Below are positions 7,209 through 17,287 of a DNA stretch of 17,287 nt, in pieces. Position 1 is the stretch's first letter. Each line of letters begins with the position of its first letter. Origin of the DNA: DATAEU01 sp046735355 (GTDB lineage: Bacteria > Actinomycetota > UBA4738 > HRBIN12); NCBI GenBank assembly GCA_046735355.1, contig JBKPTC010000157.1:1-17287 (forward strand), in the 5' to 3' direction. Below the pieces are notes generated by a model. It searched no databases and was not told the DNA's origin. It saw only the letters and a list, made by a program, of their open reading frames with translations. The position numbers and the translations under genes were made by a program.

Positions 7209-7960
7209 TCGCGCGTTCCGGTGTAGCGGATCACGAGGAGGATCAGACCCAGGCCCAGGACCACCCCGACGAACCCCTCGGCGACGGGGCCGATCCGCGT
7301 GAGGCCGAGCCCGCCGTGGTTCGGGATCTCGCGCAAGCCGAGCAGGTAGCGGACGACCGAATCGAGCTCGTGCTCATCGATCGTCGTATCGCCGAACCTT
7401 GGCATCGGCCCGGGGCCGACGCGGATCGCCTCGGCGATCTGCACCGCGGTCGCCCGGTCGAGCGACGGCGCGATCTGGCTGCCCCCGATCGAATCGCCGC
7501 TCCCGGCCGAGCCGTGGCACGCGCCGCAGTTGTTCTCGTACGTCTGCTGTCCGAGCGACAGGTTGCCGGCCTGGACGTCGACGTGGGGGATCTCGGTCCC
7601 GCCCGAGCTGATCGTTCCGACGAACGCGACGATCGCCCGGATCTGCGCGTCGTCGAACCGAGGCGGCTGCCGCTGGGGCTGGAGGTTCGGCTGCGCGAGC
7701 GGCATCCGGCCCGTCGAGACCATGAAGTCGACGTTGGCCGGACCGACGCGTCGAAGCGACGGCCCGTTCTCGCCGCCCTCGCCGAGCGGACCGTGACACG
7801 AGGCGCAGCTCTCCTCGTACAGCCGCCGGCCCTCGGCAACCTGCGATGTCGACGCCTCCTGCGCGGAGCCGGAGGCCGGCGCGAACAACGCCTGCGCGAC
7901 GCCGGTCGCGACGATCGCGCCGAGGAGCCACGGCAGGATCGAGCGCGGACGCCGCCTCAT
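7205..7960 (-). CDS. qcrC: Diheme cytochrome c subunit of the bc complex
   Basis: Carries electrons from the Rieske protein to CuA of the oxidase; having two hemes, it replaces both cytochrome c1 and a mobile cytochrome c. 251 residues: basic N-terminus with a signal-type hydrophobic segment (8-28), a first c-type domain with CASCH (52-56) and likely Met ligand M86 (GRMPL), a second with CGACH (145-149) and M186 (PGPMPRF), then a C-terminal anchor helix (about 226-245) ending in RYTGTRE. The ATG at 7960 overlaps the ctaE stop (ATGA), and longer frames upstream lie antisense or out of frame within ctaE. The gene order ctaE-qcrC-qcrA-qcrB is the classic sign of the bc-aa3 supercomplex. Confidence 0.95.
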   Translation of the reverse strand: MRRRPRSILPWLLGAIVATGVAQALFAPASGSAQEASTSQVAEGRRLYEESCASCHGPLGEGGENGPSLRRVGPANVDFMVSTGRMPLAQPNLQPQRQPPRFDDAQIRAIVAFVGTISSGGTEIPHVDVQAGNLSLGQQTYENNCGACHGSAGSGDSIGGSQIAPSLDRATAVQIAEAIRVGPGPMPRFGDTTIDEHELDSVVRYLLGLREIPNHGGLGLTRIGPVAEGFVGVVLGLGLILLVIRYTGTRE

Positions 7961-8517
7961 CGGATCAGGAACAGGGTCGAGAACAGCCCGATCCACACCA
8001 CGTCGACGAAGTGCCAGTAGTAGCCGACGGCCTCGACGCCGCGGATCTCGCCCTCGCGGTACGCGCCCTGGGCGCTGCGGCCGAGCACGACGAGCATCAG
8101 CACGAGGCCGCCGATGACGTGCAGCCCGTGGAAGCCCGTCATCGCGAAGAACAGCGTGCCGTACGCACCCGTCGAGACGGTGAACGACAGGGTCGTCCAG
8201 TCGTGCGCCTGCGCGGCGACGAACGCGGCGCCGAGCAGGAACGTCAGCGCGATCCAGGCGTTCATCCGGCGGAGGCTGCCTCGACGCGCGGCGCCGATCG
8301 CGAGCTGATACGTGCCGCTCGACGCGACCAGGACGAGCGTCGCGACCGCCGACGGCAGCGTCTCGAGCTCGACGCCCGACGGCGGCCACGGCGAGCGGAC
8401 CCCTCGAAGGTAGAAGTAGGAGGCGAACAGCCCTCCGAAGAACATCAGCTCCGAGGCGATGAACAGGACGACACCGAACAGCAAGGGGTCGACGCGGCGC
8501 TGTACCGTCGTGACCAT
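7957..8517 (-). CDS. ctaE: Cytochrome c oxidase subunit III
   Basis: Membrane subunit that supports proton uptake and stability of the aa3 oxidase; no metal sites. 186 residues with five hydrophobic segments (about 12-36, 57-76, 86-103, 118-146 and 166-185), the short five-helix version. Family hallmarks are ELMFFGGLFASYFYLR (23-38), FHGLHVIGG (129-137) and YYWHFVDVVWIGLF (166-179). The start ATG at 8517 is only 27 bases from the divergent ctaG start. I could not find a convincing promoter or Shine-Dalgarno there, so its promoter probably lies inside ctaG. It begins the ctaE-qcrCAB operon and is separated from ctaC-ctaD-ctaF, which converge on it from the other end. Confidence 0.95.
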   Translation of the reverse strand: MVTTVQRRVDPLLFGVVLFIASELMFFGGLFASYFYLRGVRSPWPPSGVELETLPSAVATLVLVASSGTYQLAIGAARRGSLRRMNAWIALTFLLGAAFVAAQAHDWTTLSFTVSTGAYGTLFFAMTGFHGLHVIGGLVLMLVVLGRSAQGAYREGEIRGVEAVGYYWHFVDVVWIGLFSTLFLIR

Positions 8518-8544
8518 CTACGCGATCGTCGGGATCGAGAACGG

Positions 8545-9330
8545 ATGACCGAGCTCCTGCTGGCGCTCGCGCTCGGTGCGTCGGGCGCGTGGTACCTCGC
8601 CAACGCGCGCCGCGCACCGGCCGGGGTGGCCCTCTGGCGCGTGTGGTGCGTCGTCGGCGGCGGCGCGGCTGTGCTCGTGGCGCTCTCCTCGCCGATCGAC
8701 GCGCTGGTCGAACGCTCGTTCACGGCGCACATGGTTCAGCACCTGCTGCTGACGTCCGTGGCGGCGCCGCTGATCGTCCTCGGCCGGCCCGTGAGCGTGC
8801 TGCTGAAGTCGCGGTCGACACGAGTGTCGAGCCGGCGAATCGTGCGGTCGCGCGCCTTCCGCGCGGTGACCCATCCGGTCGTCGCCTGGCTCGCGTTCGT
8901 GGGAACGATGTATGCGTCGCACCTCGGACCTCTGTACGAGGCGGCGCTCGAGTCGCCCGCCTGGCACGCGGCCGAGCATAGCCTCTTCCTCGCGACGGCC
9001 CTGCTGTTCTGGCTTCCGGTGGCGGGCGAAACGCCGGCGCCCAACCGGCTCGGCTACGGCGCTCGATTGCTGTACCTCGCGCTGGGGATGCCGGCCGAGG
9101 GCTTCCTCGCGCTCGCGATCTTCTCGGCTGGACGCTCGTTGTATCCGGCGTACGCCGGACCGGACGCGCTCGGCGACCAGCGGTCGGCGGCCGCGCTGCT
9201 GTGGCTCGTCGGCGACGCGGTCTTCCTGCTGGCGGTGATCCTTGCCGCGTTGGCGTGGAAGGCCGACGAGGAGGCGCGCCAGCGGAGGATCGAGCAGGCC
9301 CACGACCTGCGGCCTACCCCTGCGTCGTAG
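8545..9330 (+). CDS. ctaG: Cytochrome oxidase assembly factor, Caa3/CtaG family
   Basis: Polytopic membrane protein of the Bacillus-type CtaG family (unrelated to Cox11, which shares the name); members are needed for active caa3/aa3 oxidase and are thought to act in copper delivery to CuB. 261 residues with about seven hydrophobic segments. Family features are the paired histidines in HMVQHLLL (H62, H66), SHLGPLYEAAL (125-135), and HAAEHSLFLATALLFWLP (141-158, with H141 and H145). There is no fused CopC domain. The ATG at 8545 gives the family N-terminus; a longer open frame upstream is antisense to ctaE and qcrC. It stands alone on the plus strand, divergent from ctaE. Confidence 0.9.
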   Translation: MTELLLALALGASGAWYLANARRAPAGVALWRVWCVVGGGAAVLVALSSPIDALVERSFTAHMVQHLLLTSVAAPLIVLGRPVSVLLKSRSTRVSSRRIVRSRAFRAVTHPVVAWLAFVGTMYASHLGPLYEAALESPAWHAAEHSLFLATALLFWLPVAGETPAPNRLGYGARLLYLALGMPAEGFLALAIFSAGRSLYPAYAGPDALGDQRSAAALLWLVGDAVFLLAVILAALAWKADEEARQRRIEQAHDLRPTPAS

Positions 9331-9368
9331 CGAGGAAACGACGGAACCTCGGCGGGTCGACGCCTCCG

Positions 9369-9533
9369 CTAGGCGTTCGAACCGGCCTCCGCGGTGTCGT
9401 CGACGGACTCGTCGGGCACGACGCGTGCGGTGCGTCGATCGCGCACGAACAGCACCCAGCCGCTCAGCGAGACGATCGCCGCCGCCGCGATCAACAGACC
9501 GAGTGCGAGCAGCAGCGTCGATTGGCGATCCAT
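9369..9533 (-). CDS. Small single-helix membrane protein, function unknown
   Basis: A 54-residue ORF that I do not recognise. It begins MDRQSTLLLALG, has one long hydrophobic helix (about 6-29) followed by a basic patch (FVRDRR, 29-34), and ends in an acidic, polar tail (VPDESVDDTAEAGSN). By the positive-inside rule the C-terminus should face the cytoplasm. No Shine-Dalgarno is visible before the ATG at 9533, though a TATCCT (9549-9544) lies about 10 bases upstream and may give an almost leaderless mRNA. It sits between the oxidase assembly gene and a lipoprotein gene. A small oxidase-associated or assembly peptide is a reasonable guess and no more. The protein-like composition (helix, basic stop-transfer, acidic tail) argues for a real gene. 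Confidence 0.55.
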   Translation of the reverse strand: MDRQSTLLLALGLLIAAAAIVSLSGWVLFVRDRRTARVVPDESVDDTAEAGSNA

Positions 9534-9607
9534 GGACGGGCCGAGGATAGCCGATGGAACCGAGCGGACGTTCGGGGAGTAGTTCCCTTCGTACGGCCGC
9601 TGGGACC

Positions 9608-9614
9608 GGGAGGG
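9608..9614 (+). promoter_or_regulatory. Ribosome binding site deciding the lipoprotein start
   Basis: GGGAGGG ends 5 bases before the ATG at 9620. This favours 9620 over the ATG at 9554 in the same frame, which would put a polar stretch of 22 residues ahead of the lipoprotein signal. Confidence 0.7.
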
Positions 9615-9619
9615 TGCAG

Positions 9620-10879
9620 ATGCGTTCGCGAGCCGCGATCCTCATCGTAATGACCGCCGTGGCGGTCGCTTCGTGCACGAGCGAGGGGCCGCGCTCCACA
9701 ACGCGGTCCCGTTCGGTCGCGCACGAGACGCTGTTGCTGCAGACGGCCGACGGTCCGCTCGCGCTCGACGTTCCGAGCGGCGGCGTGGTCGCGGGTGGTC
9801 GCGGCGCGATCTCCAGCGCCGACGGCGCCCGCCTCTACTCGGCAACCGTCTCCGACGGGCGGACGCGCATCGAGACGGTCGATGCCGCGACCGGTGACCT
9901 GATCGCGGCGCGGACGGTGCGCGGCGCCGTCGACGTGCGGGCCGTCTCGGCGTCGGGCGAACGGGTGGCGCTGATGCAGCCGCTTCGGCCCGGCTACGAC
10001 GCGTGGACGCCCGTTCCCCGCTCGACGACGACGCTGTTGGTGGCCGACCCGTCCACCTCCGACCGACCCGTCCGCTACCGATTGACCGGCAACTTCGAGC
10101 CGGAGGCGTTCTCGACCGACGGCACCGCCCTCTTCCTCGTCCAGTACCTCCCCGCCGAGACGCCGACGGTGTATCGCGTCACGGAGCTCTCGCTCGCATC
10201 GGGCAAGGTGCGGCCCGCCATCGGTCCGTTCAAAGGCCCCGCGGAGCCGATGCCCGGAACGCGGCTCGAGCAGGTGCCGGCGGTCGACGGATCGAAGCTG
10301 TTCACGCTGTACACCAGCGACCGACCCGGGTTCGCGCCACACGACGCGCCGGTTCCGGCGAACGCCATCGTCTCGTTCGTGCACGTGCTCAGCCTCGAGT
10401 CCGGATGGGCGCACTGCGTCGGTCTGCCGAAGCAGCTCTGGCACCAGCCGGCGTCGGCCGAGGCGATGGCCGCGTCGCCGGACGGCGCGACGCTGTACGT
10501 CGTGGACGCCGACAAGGGACTCGTCGTCACGATCGACACTGAGTCGCTCCGGACGTCCGGTCCGTACCACGTCGATCTGCCCGCCCCGGGCGACCGCACG
10601 ACGGCGGCGGTCGGCGCCGACGGAGCGACGCTGTACATCGGGACCGCCTCCGGTGAGGGCGCGATCACCGCGATCGACACGTCGTCCTTCGCCCCGACAC
10701 ATACGTGGTCCGTCGGTGGTCCGGTGTCCGGACTCGGCCTGTCGCGTGACGGAGAGCGACTGTACGTCGCGCTCGCCGGCGGGATCGAGGTGCTCGACCC
10801 CACGAACGGCACGGAGCTGAGACGCGTGAGCGTGCCGAGCCCGTCGCCGATCGAGGCGATCAGCGCGATCGTCGGCTGA
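9620..10879 (+). CDS. Lipoprotein with seven beta-propeller-like repeats
   Basis: 419 residues. The first 18 form a lipoprotein signal (MRSRAAILIVMTAVAVAS) with lipobox VASC and lipidation at C19, so the protein should be anchored outside the membrane. The rest is a chain of seven blade-like units, each with a turn and strand of the type S-x-D-G-x-x-L-Y: near 66 (SADGARLY), 110 (SASGERVAL), 165 (STDGTALF), 221 (AVDGSKLF), 286 (SPDGATLY), 332 (GADGATLY) and 375 (SRDGERLY). That spacing of 43-65 residues suggests a seven-bladed propeller of the YVTN/WD-like kind. No catalytic motif is visible; such proteins usually bind partners or ligands. It lies just after the oxidase genes, divergent from the small membrane protein, and converges on thyX 24 bases away. 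Confidence 0.85.
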   Translation: MRSRAAILIVMTAVAVASCTSEGPRSTTRSRSVAHETLLLQTADGPLALDVPSGGVVAGGRGAISSADGARLYSATVSDGRTRIETVDAATGDLIAARTVRGAVDVRAVSASGERVALMQPLRPGYDAWTPVPRSTTTLLVADPSTSDRPVRYRLTGNFEPEAFSTDGTALFLVQYLPAETPTVYRVTELSLASGKVRPAIGPFKGPAEPMPGTRLEQVPAVDGSKLFTLYTSDRPGFAPHDAPVPANAIVSFVHVLSLESGWAHCVGLPKQLWHQPASAEAMAASPDGATLYVVDADKGLVVTIDTESLRTSGPYHVDLPAPGDRTTAAVGADGATLYIGTASGEGAITAIDTSSFAPTHTWSVGGPVSGLGLSRDGERLYVALAGGIEVLDPTNGTELRRVSVPSPSPIEAISAIVG

Positions 10880-10903
10880 ACCCCGCGCGGGAGCGTTCGC
10901 CGC

Positions 10904-14223
<3,320 letters not shown>

Positions 14224-14227
<4 letters not shown>

Positions 14228-15702
14228 CGGTTGGCTGCCTCCAGGACCGCCCGCGCGATGGGGGCAGCCACCTGCCCGCCCGTCGCCTCGCTGCCGAGAC
14301 TACCGCCGTCGACGACCACGACGGCCACGGCCAGGTCGAGATCGGGGGAGAAGCACATGAACCACGCGTGCGGCGCCTCGTCGCCGGTTCCGTGCTGGGC
14401 GGTTCCCGTCTTGCCCGCGACGGTGACACCGGGGATCTGGGCGGCCGTTCCGGTTCCGTTCTGGACGACGCCGATCATCATCTGCGTCAGGGCCGAGGCG
14501 TCGCGGGGCGACATCGGCGTTCCCCACTCCTCCGGTCCGAAGTCGGTGACGACGCGGCCGTCCTGATCGCGCACCTCTTCGACCAGCCTCGGCCGCATCT
14601 CGGTGCCGTGGTTGGCGATCGCCTCGGCGACGAGCGCCATCTGCATGGGGTTGGCGAGGTCCTGGGCCTGGCCGATCGCGGAGATCGCGACCTCGGGAAG
14701 CCGGTCGTTGAAGTACGCCGCGTCCGGAAACACCCCGTGCTGCCATCCGATGTCGAACGGGAGCGTCTCGCCCGACGTCGTAGGGCCGAACCCGAAGGCG
14801 TGCGCCTGCGCGGCCAGCTTCTCGGCACCGACGTCCAGGCCGACCTCGGCGTACACGACGTTGCACGAGACGGTCAGCGCCTGCAGCAGCGTGATCCGCG
14901 AGCCGCCGGGGCAGTACTCGCCGCCGAAGTTCTCGATCGTCGCGGTCGTCTGGGGGAGATCGAGCACGTGCGGGTTCGGCCAGGTGCTGTCGATGCCGTT
15001 GCCGTCCGCGAGCGCGGCTGCCGAGGTGACCGTCTTGAACGTCGAACCGGGCGGATACAGCTCCGAGATGGCGCGCGAGAGCATCGGCTTGTCGGGATCG
15101 TCGTTCAGTCGCTTCCACGCGCGGACGACCTGTTCGCGTCGCTGCGACGCGAGCAGGTTCGGGTCGTACGTCGGATACGAGTAGAGCGCCCGCACGTAGC
15201 CGGTCGAGGGTTGGATCGCCACCACGCCGCCGATCTGCGTGCCGAGCGCGTGCGCCGCCGCCTGCTGGAGGTCGGGATCGATCGTGGTGACGACCGTGCC
15301 GCCGCGCTTCGGCCGCCCGAGCACCTGGTCGGCGAGCGTCTGCGGCAACAGCTCCGCGGCGTCGCCGGTCAGGTAGTCGTTGTACGCCCGCTCCAGCCCG
15401 GACTTGCCGTAGACGAACGAGTAGTAGCCCGTCGCGGTCGCGTACAGCGATCCCTGCGGATACCGCCGTTGGTACTTCAGCTCGCCGGTGCTCTTCCTGC
15501 TCGTCGCGAGCACCGTCTTGCGGTCGGACGCGAGGATCTCGCCCCGGTCCACCGAGTACTCGGCGATCAGCTGCCGCTGGGCGTTGGCCGGGTTGTTCGC
15601 CAGGTCCTCCGCGCCGAAGACCTGGATGTAGTTGATCTGCGCGAACAGCACTACGAACAGGACGACGAACGCGATGCCGAGACGCCGGATCTGCGCAGTC
15701 AC
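14224..15702 (-). CDS. pbpA: Class B penicillin-binding protein (transpeptidase)
   Basis: Cross-links peptidoglycan outside the membrane and partners the SEDS polymerase encoded just upstream. 492 residues: short cytoplasmic start, one anchor helix (about 8-25), a dimerisation/pedestal region, then the transpeptidase domain with all three motifs: S220-T-F-K223 (nucleophilic serine, in PPGSTFK), S279-C-N281, and K431-T-G433. Its size and position between rodA and pknB match actinobacterial PbpA rather than the longer FtsI. No C-terminal PASTA domain. The GTG at 15702 overlaps the rodA stop (GTGA); upstream in the same frame the sequence is antisense-like and not part of the protein. The TGA overlaps the pknB GTG. 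Confidence 0.94.
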
Positions 15703-17021
15703 CGCAGCAGCGACCTCCCTCGACCCGGTGCGGCTCCGGACGAGACGCGAACCAGGAGCGCGAGGAGGAGGTAGTTCGAGATGAGGCTCGATCCGCCGTA
15801 CGAGACGAACGGGAGCGTCACGCCGGTGAGCGGGATGACGCGCGTGACGCCGCCCACGATCACGAAGGCCTGGATCGCCAGAACGGCGGACAGGCCGGTC
15901 GCGAGCAGCGTGCCGAACCCGTCGCCCGCGTCGAGCGCCGCCCGGATCCCCTTGCCGACGAGCGCGACGAACAGCAGCAGGACTGCGACCGTGCCGAACA
16001 AGCCCAGCTCCTCGCCGATCGCGGCGAAGATGAAGTCGGTCGACGCGTAGGGGATGAGGCCCGGCGACCCTCGGCCGAGCCCCGCTCCGACCAGCCCGCC
16101 GGTCGCCATGCCGAACTCGGCCTGCGCGACCTGTCCGTAGCCGAGCGCGTGGATCTTCTGCGGATCCAGGGCGTGCAGCCAGATGTCGACCCGCAGCTGC
16201 ACGTGCGAGAAAGCCGCGTATCCGAGCGCGGCACCGGCGGCGAACAGCACGAGCCCGATCACGAGGTACGCGGCGCGTCCGGTCGCGACCCACAGCAGGA
16301 CGACGAAGATGGCGAAGTACAGCAACGAGGCGCCGAGGTCCTTCTCGAGGAACAGGACCGCCAGCGACGTCGCCCATGCCACGATCAGCGGCCCGAGATG
16401 CTTGGCCGGCGGGATCCGCAGCGGCCCGACGCCGCTCGTCGCGATCGACAGCAGCTCGCGCTTGGCGTTGAGGTACGACGCGAGGAACACCACGATCAGG
16501 ACCTTGCCGAGCTCCGACGGCTGGAACGTGACGGGGCCGATGGCGACCCACAGGCGCGCGCCGTTGATCGTGCGGCCGATGCCGGGCACGACCGGAAGCA
16601 GCAGCAGGACCAGGCCGAGGAGGCCGATCGTGTACGTGTACGCGTCGAGCTGGCGGTGGTCCCGGATCGCCACGAGCGTGAGGACGAAGCAGAGCAGACC
16701 GACCGCGATCCACGTCGCCTGCTCGGCGGCCAGGCCGCCGGAGAGTCGGAAGATCATGGCGAAGCCGAGCCCGGTCAGCACGCCGGCAACGGGAAAGAGC
16801 GCGGGATCGGCCCGCGGCGCGAACCGCCTGATGACGAGATGCACGACGATGAAGCCGGCGGCGAAGATGCCGCCGTACACGGCGAGCGTGACCGGGACCC
16901 TGCCGCGCTTGCCGAGGCCGACGAGGAGGTACGCGCCGACCGACAGCACGAGCGCGAGGATCGTGAGCGCGACGGCGGTTCCCTGACGGGGGCGAGGATC
17001 GGCGGCGACGGTCTGGCTCAC
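15699..17021 (-). CDS. rodA: SEDS-family peptidoglycan glycosyltransferase (RodA/FtsW)
   Basis: Polymerises lipid II into glycan strands; it works as a pair with the neighbouring PBP. 440 residues and about 12 hydrophobic segments. Family motifs are FQPSELGK (166-173), the EKDLG loop (226-230) with the presumed catalytic D228, TDFIFAAIGEELG (328-340), and LPFVSYGGSSL (403-413). FtsW and RodA are hard to separate by sequence alone; the position after pstP and before pbpA points to RodA. The GTG at 17021 overlaps the pstP stop. The N-terminus starts with a short polar segment and two extra helices (about 16-36 and 45-65), as in actinobacterial members. Confidence 0.93.
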   Translation of the reverse strand: MSQTVAADPRPRQGTAVALTILALVLSVGAYLLVGLGKRGRVPVTLAVYGGIFAAGFIVVHLVIRRFAPRADPALFPVAGVLTGLGFAMIFRLSGGLAAEQATWIAVGLLCFVLTLVAIRDHRQLDAYTYTIGLLGLVLLLLPVVPGIGRTINGARLWVAIGPVTFQPSELGKVLIVVFLASYLNAKRELLSIATSGVGPLRIPPAKHLGPLIVAWATSLAVLFLEKDLGASLLYFAIFVVLLWVATGRAAYLVIGLVLFAAGAALGYAAFSHVQLRVDIWLHALDPQKIHALGYGQVAQAEFGMATGGLVGAGLGRGSPGLIPYASTDFIFAAIGEELGLFGTVAVLLLFVALVGKGIRAALDAGDGFGTLLATGLSAVLAIQAFVIVGGVTRVIPLTGVTLPFVSYGGSSLISNYLLLALLVRVSSGAAPGRGRSLLR

Positions 17022-17287
17022 GTCTGCGCCTGATCCTTCTGCTTCTTCGTCGGCGCCCGCGCGTCGGCGACGTCGCGCTCGATCTGCGCCACGATCTGAT
17101 TCGCGTCGGCGCGGTTGTCGGCGGTGATGCCGTCCGGAAGGCTCGCCCACGGCTGCGCGGCCGCCTCTGCGTCCGTGGCGGAGATCGCGGTCTCGAGCGC
17201 CACCTCGTGCAGCTCGAAGCCCGCGACGTGCGTCGGGATGCCCCGGTAGATCGCGACGTGGCCGTTCGAGACGCCGACGTACCACTG
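17018..17287 (-). CDS. pstP: PP2C-type Ser/Thr phosphatase, C-terminal end (cut by window edge)
   Basis: Only the last 89 residues are visible; the frame is open to the right edge. The stretch begins QWYVGVSNGHVAIYRGIP and continues with a low-complexity, Ala/Asp-rich part and a Lys/Gln-rich tail. It resembles the extracytoplasmic C-terminal domain of actinobacterial PstP, which reverses PknA/PknB phosphorylation. The catalytic PP2C domain and the membrane helix would lie outside the window, so the call rests on this short motif and on the conserved order pstP-rodA-pbpA-pknB. The stop overlaps the rodA GTG (GTGA). Confidence 0.75.
   Translation of the reverse strand, partial: QWYVGVSNGHVAIYRGIPTHVAGFELHEVALETAISATDAEAAAQPWASLPDGITADNRADANQIVAQIERDVADARAPTKKQKDQAQT

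Noticed and set aside
9361..9375. Small hairpin CGCCT-CCGCT-AGGCG after ctaG
   Set aside because: A 5-bp stem without a T-tract on either strand, overlapping the stop of the small ORF; not a credible terminator.
9522..9551. Possible promoter TTGGCG-18-GATAGC for the propeller lipoprotein
   Set aside because: Only four and three matches to the consensus and inside the small ORF; too weak to list as a feature.
10882..10891. Perfect palindrome CCCGCGCGGG in the gap between the lipoprotein gene and thyX
   Set aside because: It leaves at most a 3-bp stem with a 4-base loop and has no T-tract; expected by chance in DNA this GC-rich.
15703..16713. N-terminal extension of pbpA in the same frame
   Set aside because: It lies out of frame within rodA, is Arg/Ala/Gly-rich, and the GTG at 15702 gives the normal PBP anchor directly.

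Overview
The window is high-GC bacterial DNA, densely packed with genes and read from both strands. It most likely comes from the Actinomycetota, perhaps a deep branch such as Thermoleophilia. The evidence is the actinobacterial four-subunit cytochrome oxidase (including the small subunit IV, CtaF), the ctaE-qcrCAB cluster with a diheme QcrC and a three-helix Rieske protein, and the pstP-rodA-pbpA-pknB cell-wall/kinase operon. The class-level guess is inference. I see no tRNA, rRNA, CRISPR array, transposase or phage gene. This is core-genome territory.

Layout. (1) 1-2164, minus strand: glyoxylate shunt, malate synthase (aceB) then isocitrate lyase (aceA, cut by the left edge). The 236-base gap between them holds a good promoter, a 24-codon leaderless ORF and two adjoining hairpins, so aceA may have its own attenuated leader. 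(2) 2207-5004, plus strand: ctaC-ctaD-ctaF of the aa3 oxidase, with 4-base overlaps and a 6-codon mini-ORF bridging ctaD and ctaF. (3) 4936-8517, minus strand: ctaE-qcrC-qcrA-qcrB, every junction an ATGA or GTGA overlap. The 3' ends of ctaF and qcrB overlap by 69 bases. (4) 8545-9330, plus: the CtaG-type oxidase assembly factor, starting only 27 bases from the divergent ctaE. (5) 9369-10879: a 54-residue single-helix membrane protein (minus), diverging from a lipoprotein with seven beta-propeller-like repeats (plus). (6) 10904-17287, minus: pstP (C-terminal end only), rodA, pbpA, pknB, then a duplicated ThyX-like protein.

How the genes work together. QcrA/B/C oxidise menaquinol and pass electrons through the two hemes of QcrC to the CuA centre of CtaC. 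No separate soluble cytochrome c gene is present, which fits the obligate bc-aa3 supercomplex of actinobacteria. CtaD, CtaE and CtaF complete the oxidase, and CtaG is expected to help insert copper. In the right-hand operon, RodA polymerises glycan strands, PbpA cross-links them, and the PknB kinase (with PASTA sensor domains) and PstP phosphatase control wall growth by phosphorylation. ThyX, the last gene of that operon, would make dTMP if it is a working enzyme.

No clearly new multi-gene system is visible. The best leads are the aceA leader, the ThyX-like protein whose signature motif is split between its two halves, the two unrecognised envelope proteins beside the oxidase genes, and the mini-ORF between ctaD and ctaF. 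Gaps 8518-8544, 9331-9368 and 10880-10903 hold nothing I can name, and no gene-free stretch exceeds 300 bases.
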